Assembly (NCBI GenBank): GCA_902363595.1
Contig: CABJAP010000022.1
Span: 1 to 49,449, forward strand
From: Clostridia bacterium
GTDB lineage: Bacteria > Bacillota > Clostridia > Peptostreptococcales > Anaerovoracaceae
Length of the DNA stretch: 49,449 nt
Reading direction: 5' to 3'
Part shown: positions 1 to 8,027 of the stretch, one piece after another
Layout of the letters: each line of letters opens with the position of its first letter
Numbering within the stretch: the stretch's first letter is position 1
Notes under the pieces: generated by a model
Told to the model about the DNA's origin: nothing
Databases searched by the model: none
What the model saw: the letters and a program-made list of their open reading frames with translations, nothing else
Program-made: the position numbers and the translations under genes

Positions 1-104
1 AAGCCGTTGGGTAGCTTGACATAATTCCAAATACCTTCTGTTTTGACCTCTAAGCCGCCAAATAGGGCTTGGAGTGCGTTGTTCGCATAATCGATTCCAT
101 TCAT
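1..104 (-). CDS. Phage tail tip/receptor-binding-type protein, N-terminal fragment
   Basis: The reading frame opens with ATG at 104 and runs off the left edge; 34 residues are visible. They include GIWNYVKLPNG, which resembles the GIWHVVKYVNG motif of the gene at 615-968. Motifs of the form GIW-x-Y-x-K-x-x-x-G are common at the start of small domains in siphophage tail fibre and baseplate proteins of Bacillota. A purine-rich AGGGGGTG stretch precedes the start. In the frame that would be read if the G-run at 158-168 were one base shorter, the upstream gene would end at a TGA overlapping this ATG (ATGA at 101-104). Function as a tip or receptor-binding protein is inferred from motif and position. 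Confidence 0.7.
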   Translation of the reverse strand, partial: MNGIDYANNALQALFGGLEVKTEGIWNYVKLPNG

Positions 105-134
105 GCCACGCACCCCCTAATCTGGACAAGACAC

Positions 135-575
135 CTAAAAAATACTGCTTTTAAGCGCCCCCCCCCCCGACAAAATTTTGGACGGGATAGGCTCAATCCC
201 AACAATTTTTCTGATCGACTGTGTATCCAACGTCATGTGCGAGCCGGACGGTAAATGTTGAATTGTGCCAGCGCCCTGAAAAGTCAGTGTTGTTCCAGAT
301 ATTACAAGACTAATCGCTGCGCTTGTATGTTTATTAGGGCTTACGTTTGGCAACATATTTGCGCCAACGATCCTGCCATCAATTAGACAGCACCGAACAG
401 GTGAAGTCGTTGTCCATAAATAGACATCAAACTCGTTGTATTTATCCACATCCGGCACGGTTATGCTACCGCTGCTCCACCCGGTGCCATTCTCCCACAA
501 TACTTTGTTTCGTGCCGCCATCAGTTTAAAGATATCTTTCAGCCCTTTATTTAACTTTTCTATTCCATTACTCAT
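135..575 (-). CDS. Putative phage tail fibre/tip protein ending at a G11 tract
   Basis: This 146-residue protein has no family I can name. An amphipathic start (residues 1-25, IEKLNKGLKDIFKLM) is followed by a beta-rich segment rich in Gly, Ser and Thr, as in tail fibre or carbohydrate-binding modules. Its last codons run through eleven consecutive G (158-168 on the plus strand as C), giving Ser-Gly-Gly-Gly before a short tail ALKSSIF and a stop. It lies among tail tip genes and precedes a gene with a GIW motif. Change in the G count would change the C-terminus and the link to the next gene. A receptor-binding or adaptor role is inferred from position only. Confidence 0.65.
   Translation of the reverse strand: MSNGIEKLNKGLKDIFKLMAARNKVLWENGTGWSSGSITVPDVDKYNEFDVYLWTTTSPVRCCLIDGRIVGANMLPNVSPNKHTSAAISLVISGTTLTFQGAGTIQHLPSGSHMTLDTQSIRKIVGIEPIPSKILSGGGALKSSIF
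158..168. repeat. Homopolymer tract C11/G11 inside tail gene
   Basis: Eleven identical bases, read as G on the coding minus strand in the context TCGGGGGGGGGGG. The reading frame of the gene at 135-575 ends at 135 with 11 G. With 10 G it would run on to a TGA at 101-103 that overlaps the downstream ATG. With 12 G it would stop almost at once. The same TCG plus G11 context recurs at 985-995. Confidence 0.9.
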
Positions 576-614
576 TCTCTTTCCTTTCCCACCCCTCCAG
601 GCGGGAGAGGTGTC

Positions 615-968
615 TTATTTATATCTGCCAGCCGCATAATAATTAAGCTGGGCGCTAAAATTGCCCGGACTGCTATTATAAATCCGATATGCAATGTCAC
701 TTACCCGGGCGATTACAAAGCTGACTACAATTTGATGCGTAGTATCGCCGGACACAAACGCAACCGGCTCTGCTACAAACGTAAGAGGTAACGCAACTGA
801 TCGAGCTGGAGCCATGTACCCTCCATACGGTCCTGCTTCTGTAAAGGCTACGTTTTCTAACTTTTCACGCCCCCAACACTCTGCCCGGCCGTTGACATAC
901 TTGACCACATGCCAGATACCTTCGTCATACTCCTCGACAATTGCGTTTGCTATAAACAGCTGCACCAA
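615..968 (-). CDS. Phage tail tip module with GIW motif (in-frame partner of the collagen-like gene if one G is added)
   Basis: The 117-residue frame is given a TTG start at 968, with no convincing ribosome binding site in front. The open frame continues upstream without a stop through LNLNR into the G11 run at 985-995. Adding one G there would fuse it in frame to the collagen-like protein at 980-1567. Residues 17-37 contain GIWHVVKYVNG and AECWG, a motif pair common in siphophage tail fibre domains. The rest is beta-rich (AEPVAFVSGDTTHQIVV). It is probably the C-terminal receptor-binding part of a single fibre protein that is either phase-variable, made by frameshifting, or separated by an assembly error. 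Confidence 0.7.
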   Translation of the reverse strand: MVQLFIANAIVEEYDEGIWHVVKYVNGRAECWGREKLENVAFTEAGPYGGYMAPARSVALPLTFVAEPVAFVSGDTTHQIVVSFVIARVSDIAYRIYNSSPGNFSAQLNYYAAGRYK

Positions 969-979
969 CCTATTAAGAT

Positions 980-1567
980 TTAGGCCCCCCCCCCCGACGT
1001 TAAATCAATGCCTGCGGCCTTTGCGGCTGCGATGGTTTCATCGGAGATGAGGTTTTCCCAGTTCGAATTTTGGGTATTCTGGAATTTAAGCAATTTGCCT
1101 AACACGGTAGCTACGGTATCGCCACTTTGGATATTTAAAGCCTCAGCAGCTTCGGCAAAGGTGACGATCTGTGCATCCAAGTTTTCAACCGCTCCAGTTT
1201 CCCCCTTTTCCCCCTTCGGTCCAGTTGGGCCGGTTGCTCCCGTGTCCCCCTTTGGACCTTTAATATTGCCAGTGTATACCCATTTTGCCACGCTTGCGGC
1301 TCCCGCCACCGTACAGCGATATGTATTACCTGTGCTGGTATTGAGATAACAGTCATCCACAATTGCGGCCGTTATGCCGCTGCCGGAAAAGATTGTCGCT
1401 GTTGTTGAGGTCCCTGTGATCTTTGTTCCCTGCATCCAATGTGTCCCTCTTTGCCCCTGCGGGCCAGTGCCTCCGGTTTCCCCCTTGTCTCCTTTCGGGC
1501 CAGCCGGGCCAGTGCCTCCGGTATCTCCTTTTGGGCCTTTAATATTACCGATTAATGTTCTTGCCAT
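980..1567 (-). CDS. Collagen-like phage tail fibre protein
   Basis: The 195-residue protein has two Gly-X-Y blocks typical of collagen-like phage fibres: residues about 9-42 (GPKGDTGGTGPAGPKGDKG and on) and about 102-125 (GPKGDTGATGPTGPKGEKG). They flank a beta-rich insert (GTKITGTSTTATIFSGSG). The C-terminal 60 residues are predicted helical and end AAKAAGIDLTS followed by three Gly encoded in a G11 run. Such triple helices form rod parts of trimeric fibres, and a globular receptor-binding domain normally follows. Here that domain seems to be in the next frame (615-968). ATG at 1567 has AAGGAGC in front and lies two bases past the stop of the upstream gene. Confidence 0.9.
   Translation of the reverse strand: MARTLIGNIKGPKGDTGGTGPAGPKGDKGETGGTGPQGQRGTHWMQGTKITGTSTTATIFSGSGITAAIVDDCYLNTSTGNTYRCTVAGAASVAKWVYTGNIKGPKGDTGATGPTGPKGEKGETGAVENLDAQIVTFAEAAEALNIQSGDTVATVLGKLLKFQNTQNSNWENLISDETIAAAKAAGIDLTSGGGA
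985..995. repeat. Homopolymer tract C11/G11 at the collagen-like gene / tip-module boundary
   Basis: Eleven C on the plus strand, read as G on the minus strand. With 11 G the collagen-like frame stops 2 codons later (GCC TAA, 980-985). With 12 (or 9) G it continues through GGC CTA AAT CTT AAT AGG into the 615-968 frame. This is the kind of tract used for slipped-strand phase variation. Confidence 0.9.
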
Positions 1568-1568
1568 A

Positions 1569-2423
1569 TTAAGCTCCTTCCGTTACAAAATAAAGTGTTC
1601 CGTTATCGAGTTCAAACTTCGGTGCTGTACCGCCGTCTGCATAATTCGACCAAAGATTTCCCTCCTGATCGACCGACATTGTAAAAAACGCATTTACGGG
1701 AGTCACGACACCGCTTTCGCCGGGCGGACCCTGCGGGCCGGTGTCACCTTTTTGACCCTGTAGGCCCTGAGAGCCATCTTTTCCAGGCTCCCCTTTCTCG
1801 CCTTTTTCTCCTTGAGGGCCTTGCGCACCGGTAAACTCTCCAGCTGCAAGCTTTCTTTCAATTTCGTTTTTCACAAGCGTTGTGGCTTCTGTTGCGCTCT
1901 CCGCCGCCGCTGCATTGATCTCAGCTTTATCCGCTGCTGTCTTTGCTCTATCCGCCTGAGTCTCTGCTGCGGTAGCGGCTGTTTCGGCCCGCCCTGCTGC
2001 TGCGGTCGCTCTCGGTATTGATTCTCTTGCTTCCATGATTAGAGCGTCCAGCACGCCGTATTCATCGCTACTCTCAACAGCGCTGTCCGATATAATGTTT
2101 TTTTCAACATCGAATATGAGAAGGAAGCTGACTAAAATCCTTCCACCCGTTCCGACGATCTGTATCTGTCCAACCTGCCGGCCGGACTCCGCAAACATCT
2201 GCAAAGTCGGCTGAATCGTCACCACGTTACCGCTGTATGTGCAGTTGTTATAGACCTCTTTGCCGGATGGCTTTTTGATATAAACCCTCACCTCAGCGCC
2301 GGAGGGTATATTATAGTCCGCTAAAATTAACTCGATTGGTATCGTGTTTGTGCCCTGCACATAGTTGATCGGGTACGATATGCTCTTGCTTGCGACAAAT
2401 ATTTGCAATGTTATTTTATCCAT
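1569..2423 (-). CDS. BppU-type baseplate upper protein with collagen-like repeats
   Basis: Of 284 residues, the first 110 (MDKITLQIFVASKS, IPIELILADYNIPSG, VRVYIKKPSG) match the pattern of the BppU N-terminal domain, which anchors receptor-binding proteins to the baseplate in lactococcal-type siphophages. Residues about 130-190 are an Ala-rich coiled coil (AAAGRAETAATAAETQA). Residues about 199-240 are Gly-X-Y repeats. The last 45 residues form a small globular tail containing MSVDQEGNLWSNYADG. The start ATG has GGGAGG upstream. It sits between the tail endopeptidase gene and the collagen-like fibre gene, as expected of a fibre adaptor. Confidence 0.85.
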   Translation of the reverse strand: MDKITLQIFVASKSISYPINYVQGTNTIPIELILADYNIPSGAEVRVYIKKPSGKEVYNNCTYSGNVVTIQPTLQMFAESGRQVGQIQIVGTGGRILVSFLLIFDVEKNIISDSAVESSDEYGVLDALIMEARESIPRATAAAGRAETAATAAETQADRAKTAADKAEINAAAAESATEATTLVKNEIERKLAAGEFTGAQGPQGEKGEKGEPGKDGSQGLQGQKGDTGPQGPPGESGVVTPVNAFFTMSVDQEGNLWSNYADGGTAPKFELDNGTLYFVTEGA

Positions 2424-2438
2424 ATGTTCCTCCCTTCT

Positions 2439-4166
2439 CTACGATAATACTTTGCCATTCACGGTAATTCGGCCTGGGTAGATGAGCGTTCTATTGCTCC
2501 CGCTGTTATCACTCATAGTAAGGCCAGCAGAGGACAATCTAATCGTATTTCCACCGGGATAGGTCAGCTCGATTGTATTTGCCTGTCCTGCTTGTGTAAC
2601 CTCAATTTTGATCTTTCCTCCAGCAATTGTAATCTTTGTTCCGTTTGCCTCGCTTATAATCGTGCTGCCGTTTATGGTGACCCCGTTTATCGTTGTTCCG
2701 GTTATAATTCCTCCCGTTATGGTTGCCCCCAGAATCCTAATCGCTGCCAACGTGCCAGCGGTAATTAAATCTGCGCTAAAGCCTTTCGCAGTACCAAACG
2801 TTGACCACTTCCAGTCAGTCCCATCTGCGGTACGTGTATTTGCAATTTGAAAGCCCAGCGTCCCAAGACACATAGCCCCGTAAGTGCTGCTACTCGGATC
2901 CAGGTCCTCAAAGAGGATCGCCCGAACATCCTGCTTTTTTGCAATCGTCTTTTGCACCCGCAGGCTGGCCTTCATTCCATCCACGATACCTTGAATTTGC
3001 TGTGCGATTAATGAACCATCTTGCCTGATCGCACTATCAACCCGATTAAAAATTGAAGAAACGTCCTGAAAGTAGTTATATTCAAAGTCTCCTAACACAG
3101 CGCTCTCGGTACGCTGTTTCAGGCAATCGTAAACCATTTCAATCACTCTTGCATCGGTCTGTATTCCCAGTTTTCTATGTTTGCAATGCACCGTATCGCC
3201 AAGGCCGACCGTTTCCAGCACCTTATATTCTTCATATTCAACGGTGTTTTCCAACAGTTCCATGTCCGCCGCAATGGTTACTTTCGGCTTATCAATCCCG
3301 GCCGCAAATTCTGCATCGCACTTCTTCACAAGCTCCCGCCTGAGCGTGGTTAAGTCTGCACATACAATGATCCCGTTCTCCGCATCTTCCTCGCTTGCAT
3401 CGTCTTGGAGCTTGATATCGTCGTACTGGATCACCTTCGTGCAGACAACCGGATACTTCCTGATTAGCGGAGAATCTACCCACGGGGCGCTGCCATCCAA
3501 CATGTGGCCGTTATAGGCTTTTGGTACGATCCTGGTCACAACGTCGCAAGTGTCAACCTCTTCGGAAAATCCATCGACCTTGATGTTTTTTCCATATAGG
3601 ACTTGTACGCCCTTGTCGCTGCCAATCTGCAGGTCAACGTGGACCGTGTAATTATCAAAAAAGATTTCCCCGCCCCACCGGTTCACGAAAGAGTTTTCAT
3701 TATCGCCATTGATTGCCTCGATTAAATTCATCGTCTGGTAGTAGGCCGTGGACAAACCCGTTATATCCGACACGCCTTTATACTTGCTATTCGGCGCCGT
3801 CATAAGGTCAAGCGCCTCCTGGCCAGTTTTATTTGTTGGTCGGATATCAATTAAAAAGCAATCGTCCTTTGCGTCCATAAAAATTGGTTCCGCCGTAGCA
3901 GTCACCTTTGTGTCAGTTACAGTTTTCTTCCTGATCCGGTAAAGCTGCTCTTTATTATAAAATGGAGCCTTAATTACTGCCCCCTCATCGATGTACCTCC
4001 ACCGCTTTATTTCTCGCCCTCCGGCTGTCTCAGTCAAAACTGGATGCTCAAGTTCAAGCGACCAGGCATCATTGATCTTTGCGCTGATCTTGCAGGCAGT
4101 TGGCATTAATACCATATCGCCGTTTTTCTCATAATCAGTATTTCCCGCACTATAAATTTGTATCAT
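2439..4166 (-). CDS. Phage tail-associated protein, prophage endopeptidase tail family (Tal-like)
   Basis: A protein of about 575 residues placed after the distal tail gene, where siphophages of Bacillota encode the tail-tip lysin or baseplate hub. The first 370 residues (MIQIYSAGNTDYEKNGD, WSLELEHPVL, AVIKAPFYNKEQLYRI) fit the prophage_tail family. The C-terminal 120 residues show short repeats of the type ITGGIITGTTINGVTINGS, a beta-helix-like pattern often seen in tail spikes. I see no lytic domain motif, so enzymatic activity is not shown. I choose ATG at 4166, which overlaps the upstream stop as ATGA and has GGAGG five bases away, rather than the in-frame GTG at 4172. Confidence 0.85.
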   Translation of the reverse strand: MIQIYSAGNTDYEKNGDMVLMPTACKISAKINDAWSLELEHPVLTETAGGREIKRWRYIDEGAVIKAPFYNKEQLYRIRKKTVTDTKVTATAEPIFMDAKDDCFLIDIRPTNKTGQEALDLMTAPNSKYKGVSDITGLSTAYYQTMNLIEAINGDNENSFVNRWGGEIFFDNYTVHVDLQIGSDKGVQVLYGKNIKVDGFSEEVDTCDVVTRIVPKAYNGHMLDGSAPWVDSPLIRKYPVVCTKVIQYDDIKLQDDASEEDAENGIIVCADLTTLRRELVKKCDAEFAAGIDKPKVTIAADMELLENTVEYEEYKVLETVGLGDTVHCKHRKLGIQTDARVIEMVYDCLKQRTESAVLGDFEYNYFQDVSSIFNRVDSAIRQDGSLIAQQIQGIVDGMKASLRVQKTIAKKQDVRAILFEDLDPSSSTYGAMCLGTLGFQIANTRTADGTDWKWSTFGTAKGFSADLITAGTLAAIRILGATITGGIITGTTINGVTINGSTIISEANGTKITIAGGKIKIEVTQAGQANTIELTYPGGNTIRLSSAGLTMSDNSGSNRTLIYPGRITVNGKVLS

Positions 4167-4861
4167 AAGCACCTCCAGTTTGGTATAACTTCAATCTTAA
4201 ATCCGTCGGAAGCAGATAGCCGGATATTCCCTGGCTTCAATCGGCCATCCTCATAATATCCATATACCTGCGCATTGATTAACGTCCCATCCTCCCTGTA
4301 GGCGATCATCAGGTCCGTATCAACCGTTGCGTTTTGACCGACATTTACGGCCAGCGTCTTGCCGTTGATGTCCAGGGCGCAAATTCCCTCGCCCGTGATC
4401 TTATAGATCGGGCAAGAGGTGTGATAGGGGTTATAAGTAATCTCCTCCAGCGTGCAGGCCCGCAGACCAGCAACCAGATAGGTGAATGGATCACATGAAA
4501 AAGACGGGGTAATGACGCCCGTTTCTTTCGCCTCTCTCTCATTTTCACCGACAACGACATGCTTCACCTTATAAAACACTGTGCCATCATCTGTAAATTT
4601 CAGCTGCCTGTCACCGGATGACGATAACAGCCAATCCTTGACGGCCCGATAGGTTTCGCCCCACCGGTCCGGATTTGTTATGTAGTTCATTTCGACTTCG
4701 ATCGAGATATTTCCGTAGCCGTCTTTCTTGATCAAGGTTCCGTCCCGGCCAGCTATATCAAGTTCCGATATCTTGAGTTCTGGCGCCGGAATGTTTGGCC
4801 TTTGCGCAATCATAACGCCAAGGTCAGATGCTTTCACGCCGTTATATTCAACATCAAACAT
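4163..4861 (-). CDS. Distal tail protein (Dit-like)
   Basis: This 232-residue protein begins MFDVEYNGVKASDLGV and includes the early motif LDIAGRDGTLIKKDGYGNISI. That combination is characteristic of Dit-family (siphovirus tail component) proteins, which form the hexameric ring joining tail tube to baseplate. The central part (FSCDPFTYLVAG) and beta-rich C-terminus fit. It lies one base after the tape measure gene and overlaps the tail endopeptidase gene by ATGA. Confidence 0.88.
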   Translation of the reverse strand: MFDVEYNGVKASDLGVMIAQRPNIPAPELKISELDIAGRDGTLIKKDGYGNISIEVEMNYITNPDRWGETYRAVKDWLLSSSGDRQLKFTDDGTVFYKVKHVVVGENEREAKETGVITPSFSCDPFTYLVAGLRACTLEEITYNPYHTSCPIYKITGEGICALDINGKTLAVNVGQNATVDTDLMIAYREDGTLINAQVYGYYEDGRLKPGNIRLSASDGFKIEVIPNWRCL

Positions 4862-4862
4862 A

Positions 4863-6860
4863 CTACCTTCCTTTCGCTCTCATTGCTCCCTGCTGCCGTC
4901 TTGATATATGCCGCTCCGTTTTGTTGTAGATTGGCGTACCGTCCAGCATGACCGTGTTTTGCAATACAATTTCCTGAGTACCTGCTGCCGTGGCTCCCGC
5001 AAAAGCGGCATCCATCGTGATACCGTCCTGCATGTTACCAGCCAGCCCCTTTATTGCCTTTTGCAGCCGTGGCTGACTCTTTTTAATGCCGCCGATCATC
5101 AGGTCAATCATATCCGGCATCCACTTCGGAGCGTCCACAAGCGGCCCTTCATCCGGTACGGTAAAGTGCAGGAAGGACCGAATCTTAGCCGCAATATCAG
5201 ACACCGCACTGGTAATATTGCTGACCATACTTTTTATGCCGTTAATCAGCTCTTGGATAAAATCTTTCCCCCAGTTGTATGCCTTTTTCGGAAGATCGGT
5301 AATAAAGTCGATGGCCTTGTTGAAGCCGTCCACAATGGAATCTTTGATATTGCCCGCCTTTGTTTTGATTGACGTCACCATGTTCGTGAATGCGGTCACG
5401 ACACTATCTTTGATCCCCGCAACCTTATCACCGAAGCCCTGGAAAAACTCTTTCACTTTCGTGAGGATCGTGTTAACCGCATCCCGGAACCAGGCGCATT
5501 TGTTGTATAGCACCACCACAATTGCGATAATGGCCGTAATCACCGCTATGACAGGATGGGCCATGATGAGCGTGAACAACCCGCTCACCACGGTTTTTAT
5601 GCCGCCACACACCGTTGTAATGACGGTTTGAAAACCTTTAAACAATGTCCCGATTGCGGTAATGCCTTTTAGTTGATTAATCGCAAAGGCCATCTTGCCG
5701 AAAAATAGTAGGGCCGGAGACAGTAGTGCCACGGCTCCCACAATCGCCATGATCCCGGTTTGCACGCCGGAAGGTAAGGAAGTAAATGCGGTGAGAAGTT
5801 TTGTCGCAAACTGCATGATCAGCGTTATGACAGGCTGTATCACCTCCGCAAAATTTGCCACGGCTACCTGCAGATCATTCTGTGCCTGCTTATATTTATA
5901 CAGTTCCGGGTTTGTCTTTTTATAGGTCTCAAGTGCGGCATATGCGCCGCCCTTTGCAAGTGCGTCAAGAACAAGATTTTGTTTCTCTGCGTCCGTCGTA
6001 CACTGTGCAAGTTGGGCATCAAAATTTTCCGCCCCGATTCCGACACGGTCCAGATATTCGCCAAACTGTCCAACCGATTTCCCGGTTGCAAGGGTTTCTT
6101 GTATTCCGTCCGCAATGCCCTCAATTTTCAGTGTGTCCGTAAACTGTGAAAATGCCCCGGACACCCCTTCTACCGCTTTGACAATATTTGTGTTATCAAA
6201 ACCGGCTTCAAATAAGTTCGCCATCGCTTCAACGGAAGAATCCGACTCCCCGCTGATCGTGTTGAACTCATCAAACGACTTCCCGGCCTTATCCATGCTT
6301 ACGCCCGCATTTGCGGCGTTGGATTTTAGGAATGACAGATCGGTTCGAAGCTCTTCCGTCGCTGCCACGCTTCCCAGAGCGGCTAAACCCAAAGCGCCCG
6401 CACCTTTTGACAGGCCGGAAACTTTCTTCCCTGCTGCCGTGGCTTTCGTCCCAAGTCCTCCAAGTCCTCCGCCAAGGCCATTAAGCTGCTTCTTTGTCTC
6501 TGCAGCGGCCTCTTTTAATCCGTCAAACTTTCGTTCCGTGTCAATGATTTCCCGTTGCAGGGCATCATATTTATCCTTTCCAAGAGTTCCAGCTTCCAGC
6601 TGTGCCTTGGCCTGTTTGTCCGCCTGTTTCAGTGCGTCAAGCCTGGTTTTCGTGTCCCCGATCTCCGTTTGTAATAGCTGCTGTTTCTGCGCAAGTAGCT
6701 GCGTATTGGTCGGATCAAGCTTTAAGAGTCGATTCACGTCGTTTAGGCTGGTCTGCGTTTTGGATAATTGCTTATCTATGCCTGACAGGGCCTTGTCAAG
6801 CCCTTTGGTTTCACCATCAATTTCAATTGTTATGCCTTTTATTCTTTTTCCGCCTGCCAC
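4863..6860 (-). CDS. Phage tail tape measure protein
   Basis: Starts at GTG 6860 with GGGGGTGAAAG upstream; 665 residues. Residues 1-135 are predicted coiled coil (DKALSGIDKQLSKTQ). Residues about 140-335 have the typical tape-measure body with AANAGVSMDKAGKSFDEF. Two hydrophobic segments at about 365-390 (GIMAIVGAVALLSPALLFF) and about 430-455 (VIAVITAIIAIVVVLY) are the usual membrane-type segments. The C-terminus has AGNIKDSIVDGFNKAIDFI-like amphipathic repeats. This is at the short end for a tape measure and predicts a tail of roughly 100 nm if about 0.15 nm per residue holds. The gene follows directly on the frameshifted chaperone gene. Confidence 0.93.
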   Translation of the reverse strand: MAGGKRIKGITIEIDGETKGLDKALSGIDKQLSKTQTSLNDVNRLLKLDPTNTQLLAQKQQLLQTEIGDTKTRLDALKQADKQAKAQLEAGTLGKDKYDALQREIIDTERKFDGLKEAAAETKKQLNGLGGGLGGLGTKATAAGKKVSGLSKGAGALGLAALGSVAATEELRTDLSFLKSNAANAGVSMDKAGKSFDEFNTISGESDSSVEAMANLFEAGFDNTNIVKAVEGVSGAFSQFTDTLKIEGIADGIQETLATGKSVGQFGEYLDRVGIGAENFDAQLAQCTTDAEKQNLVLDALAKGGAYAALETYKKTNPELYKYKQAQNDLQVAVANFAEVIQPVITLIMQFATKLLTAFTSLPSGVQTGIMAIVGAVALLSPALLFFGKMAFAINQLKGITAIGTLFKGFQTVITTVCGGIKTVVSGLFTLIMAHPVIAVITAIIAIVVVLYNKCAWFRDAVNTILTKVKEFFQGFGDKVAGIKDSVVTAFTNMVTSIKTKAGNIKDSIVDGFNKAIDFITDLPKKAYNWGKDFIQELINGIKSMVSNITSAVSDIAAKIRSFLHFTVPDEGPLVDAPKWMPDMIDLMIGGIKKSQPRLQKAIKGLAGNMQDGITMDAAFAGATAAGTQEIVLQNTVMLDGTPIYNKTERHISRRQQGAMRAKGR

Positions 6861-6871
6861 GCTTTCACCCC

Positions 6872-7458
6872 CTAAAGCCGATCAATATCACGCTGCGTTG
6901 CCATAACCGGATAATCGTATTCATCGTTTTTTAGTTCAACGAACATGTCGTTCACCATTCCAATCGTGAGAAGATCCAGATCGGATATAGCAATACCGCA
7001 CTGCACACACCTCAGCATGAACAATGCGGTATTAACTTCACGGTCTATTTCTCGCTGTTTTTTTTTGACTTTGAGAGCTGCAAATTATCAAGCCCCCAAA
7101 GTTCAAGGATTGCGGGGAACACCTCATAAATGTTGAACATCTCGAATTGATCAATCCATTCATCAACGCTGCCCGGCTGTGATGGGTCCCCGTGTTTGTG
7201 CATCAAATAAGCGATGTTCTCAAACACCTCCAGCGTCTCAATCGGTAATTCGCTTTCCGGCTCCTCATATAGAGTACCGTCTTTTTTGCACCTTGCTTTC
7301 AATTCTTTCTTATATCGTTCCTGCGCTTCCAGCTGTTTTGCGATCTTGCTCATGTCAACAAAGATATCCCTGCGGAATTTTATGCGGTACATCCGTGGGA
7401 TTGCAGCGCTGGCTTTTAACCTGCACTCGATCCCGTTTATTTCAATCGTTCTTTCCAT
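6872..7458 (-). CDS. Tail assembly chaperone gpGT analogue, made by -1 frameshift
   Basis: The reading frame beginning at 7458 ends at 7045 in frame 0. A -1 shift at the A-run (7057-7066) opens a second frame to TAG at 6872. The extension reads QREIDREVNTALFML, then RCVQCGIAISDLDLLTIG, then MVNDMFVELKNDEYDYPV and ends MATQRDIDRL. That is the usual T-domain pattern of long-tailed phages, including the closing ATQ-DID. The gene therefore makes a short and a long chaperone, with the long one recruiting the tape measure protein. The extension has no good start of its own. Frameshifting is inferred from the slippery sequence, frame arrangement and conserved gene order. Confidence 0.88.
7045..7458 (-). 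CDS. Tail assembly chaperone gpG analogue (unshifted product)
   Basis: The 137-residue product begins MERTIEINGIECRLKASAA and continues RMYRIKFRRDIFVD, the usual start of siphophage G-type chaperones. It ends LQLSKSKKNSEK across the slippery A9C run. The middle has IETLEVFENIAYLMHKHGD and FNIYEVFPAILELWG, matching family pattern. ATG at 7458 overlaps the stop of the major tail protein gene by one base (TAATG). Confidence 0.9.
   Translation of the reverse strand: MERTIEINGIECRLKASAAIPRMYRIKFRRDIFVDMSKIAKQLEAQERYKKELKARCKKDGTLYEEPESELPIETLEVFENIAYLMHKHGDPSQPGSVDEWIDQFEMFNIYEVFPAILELWGLDNLQLSKSKKNSEK
7057..7063 (-). promoter_or_regulatory. -1 ribosomal frameshift slippery heptamer A AAA AAC
   Basis: On the minus strand the frame-0 codons are TCA AAA AAA AAC AGC, so the heptamer A AAA AAC is in the phase required for a simultaneous -1 slip. 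A run of nine A precedes the C. The -1 frame after it is open for 62 codons and encodes a recognisable T-domain. Confidence 0.88.
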
Positions 7459-8027
7459 TATACAGCTGCCTCCTGTTTCACATGTACTTCGTTAAACCAA
7501 TTGTTATAGACTTCTGCGTCAGTTTCTTCCGTCGTTTTCCCCCGGACAATTCCGCTTGCCTCCGGCACCGCCGATATTGTGAGGGTTTCTGTTCCCGGTT
7601 CGGTTGTTTCTTCCACCGTCTCGGACTCCACGGTCGGCCGGGTCGATGTGCAGTTATAAAAGCAGAATCTTGTGCTTTTCTGATCGCCGTCAATCTGAAA
7701 GAGCAGAGCGAACTGTGTCGGCGATATGTTTGCGTTCTCGAACAGGACTTTCGCAACGTCCAGGACTTCCCCAAGTACCTTTTGCCGATATTCGTCAGGG
7801 GTCATGGCTATTTCGAGATCGCCCTCATAGCCGTTATTTGAGGACGCTGTATAATAGACGATTCCGTCCGCATAAAACGGGGTCAACTCCCCTTGAGGTT
7901 CCAAAGATATTGATACCGCACCAGGCACCGGGAACGGCTTCTCGTATGTTACCGTTCCGGGAATCTCTTCTTTTCTGACTGCGATATGAACATTTTTGAT
8001 ATTGAATTTCACTTTATTTTTTACCAT
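7458..8027 (-). CDS. Major tail (tube) protein
   Basis: A 189-residue protein located between the tail terminator-like gene and the tail chaperones, the normal place of the tube protein. It begins MVKNKVKFNIKNVHIAV and has PFPVPGAVSISLEPQGE and YYTASSNNGYEGDLEIA, a pattern shared by tube proteins of the phi13/TP901-1 type. The C-terminal part (TLTISAVPEASGIVRGKTT) is the usual late beta strand region. ATG at 8027 lies inside the end of the preceding gene with AAGGAGA upstream. Confidence 0.88.
   Translation of the reverse strand: MVKNKVKFNIKNVHIAVRKEEIPGTVTYEKPFPVPGAVSISLEPQGELTPFYADGIVYYTASSNNGYEGDLEIAMTPDEYRQKVLGEVLDVAKVLFENANISPTQFALLFQIDGDQKSTRFCFYNCTSTRPTVESETVEETTEPGTETLTISAVPEASGIVRGKTTEETDAEVYNNWFNEVHVKQEAAV

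Noticed and set aside
135..2423. Diversity-generating retroelement acting on the tail fibre genes
   Set aside because: I see no reverse transcriptase gene or template/variable repeat pair in the window; the G-runs are a different kind of signal.
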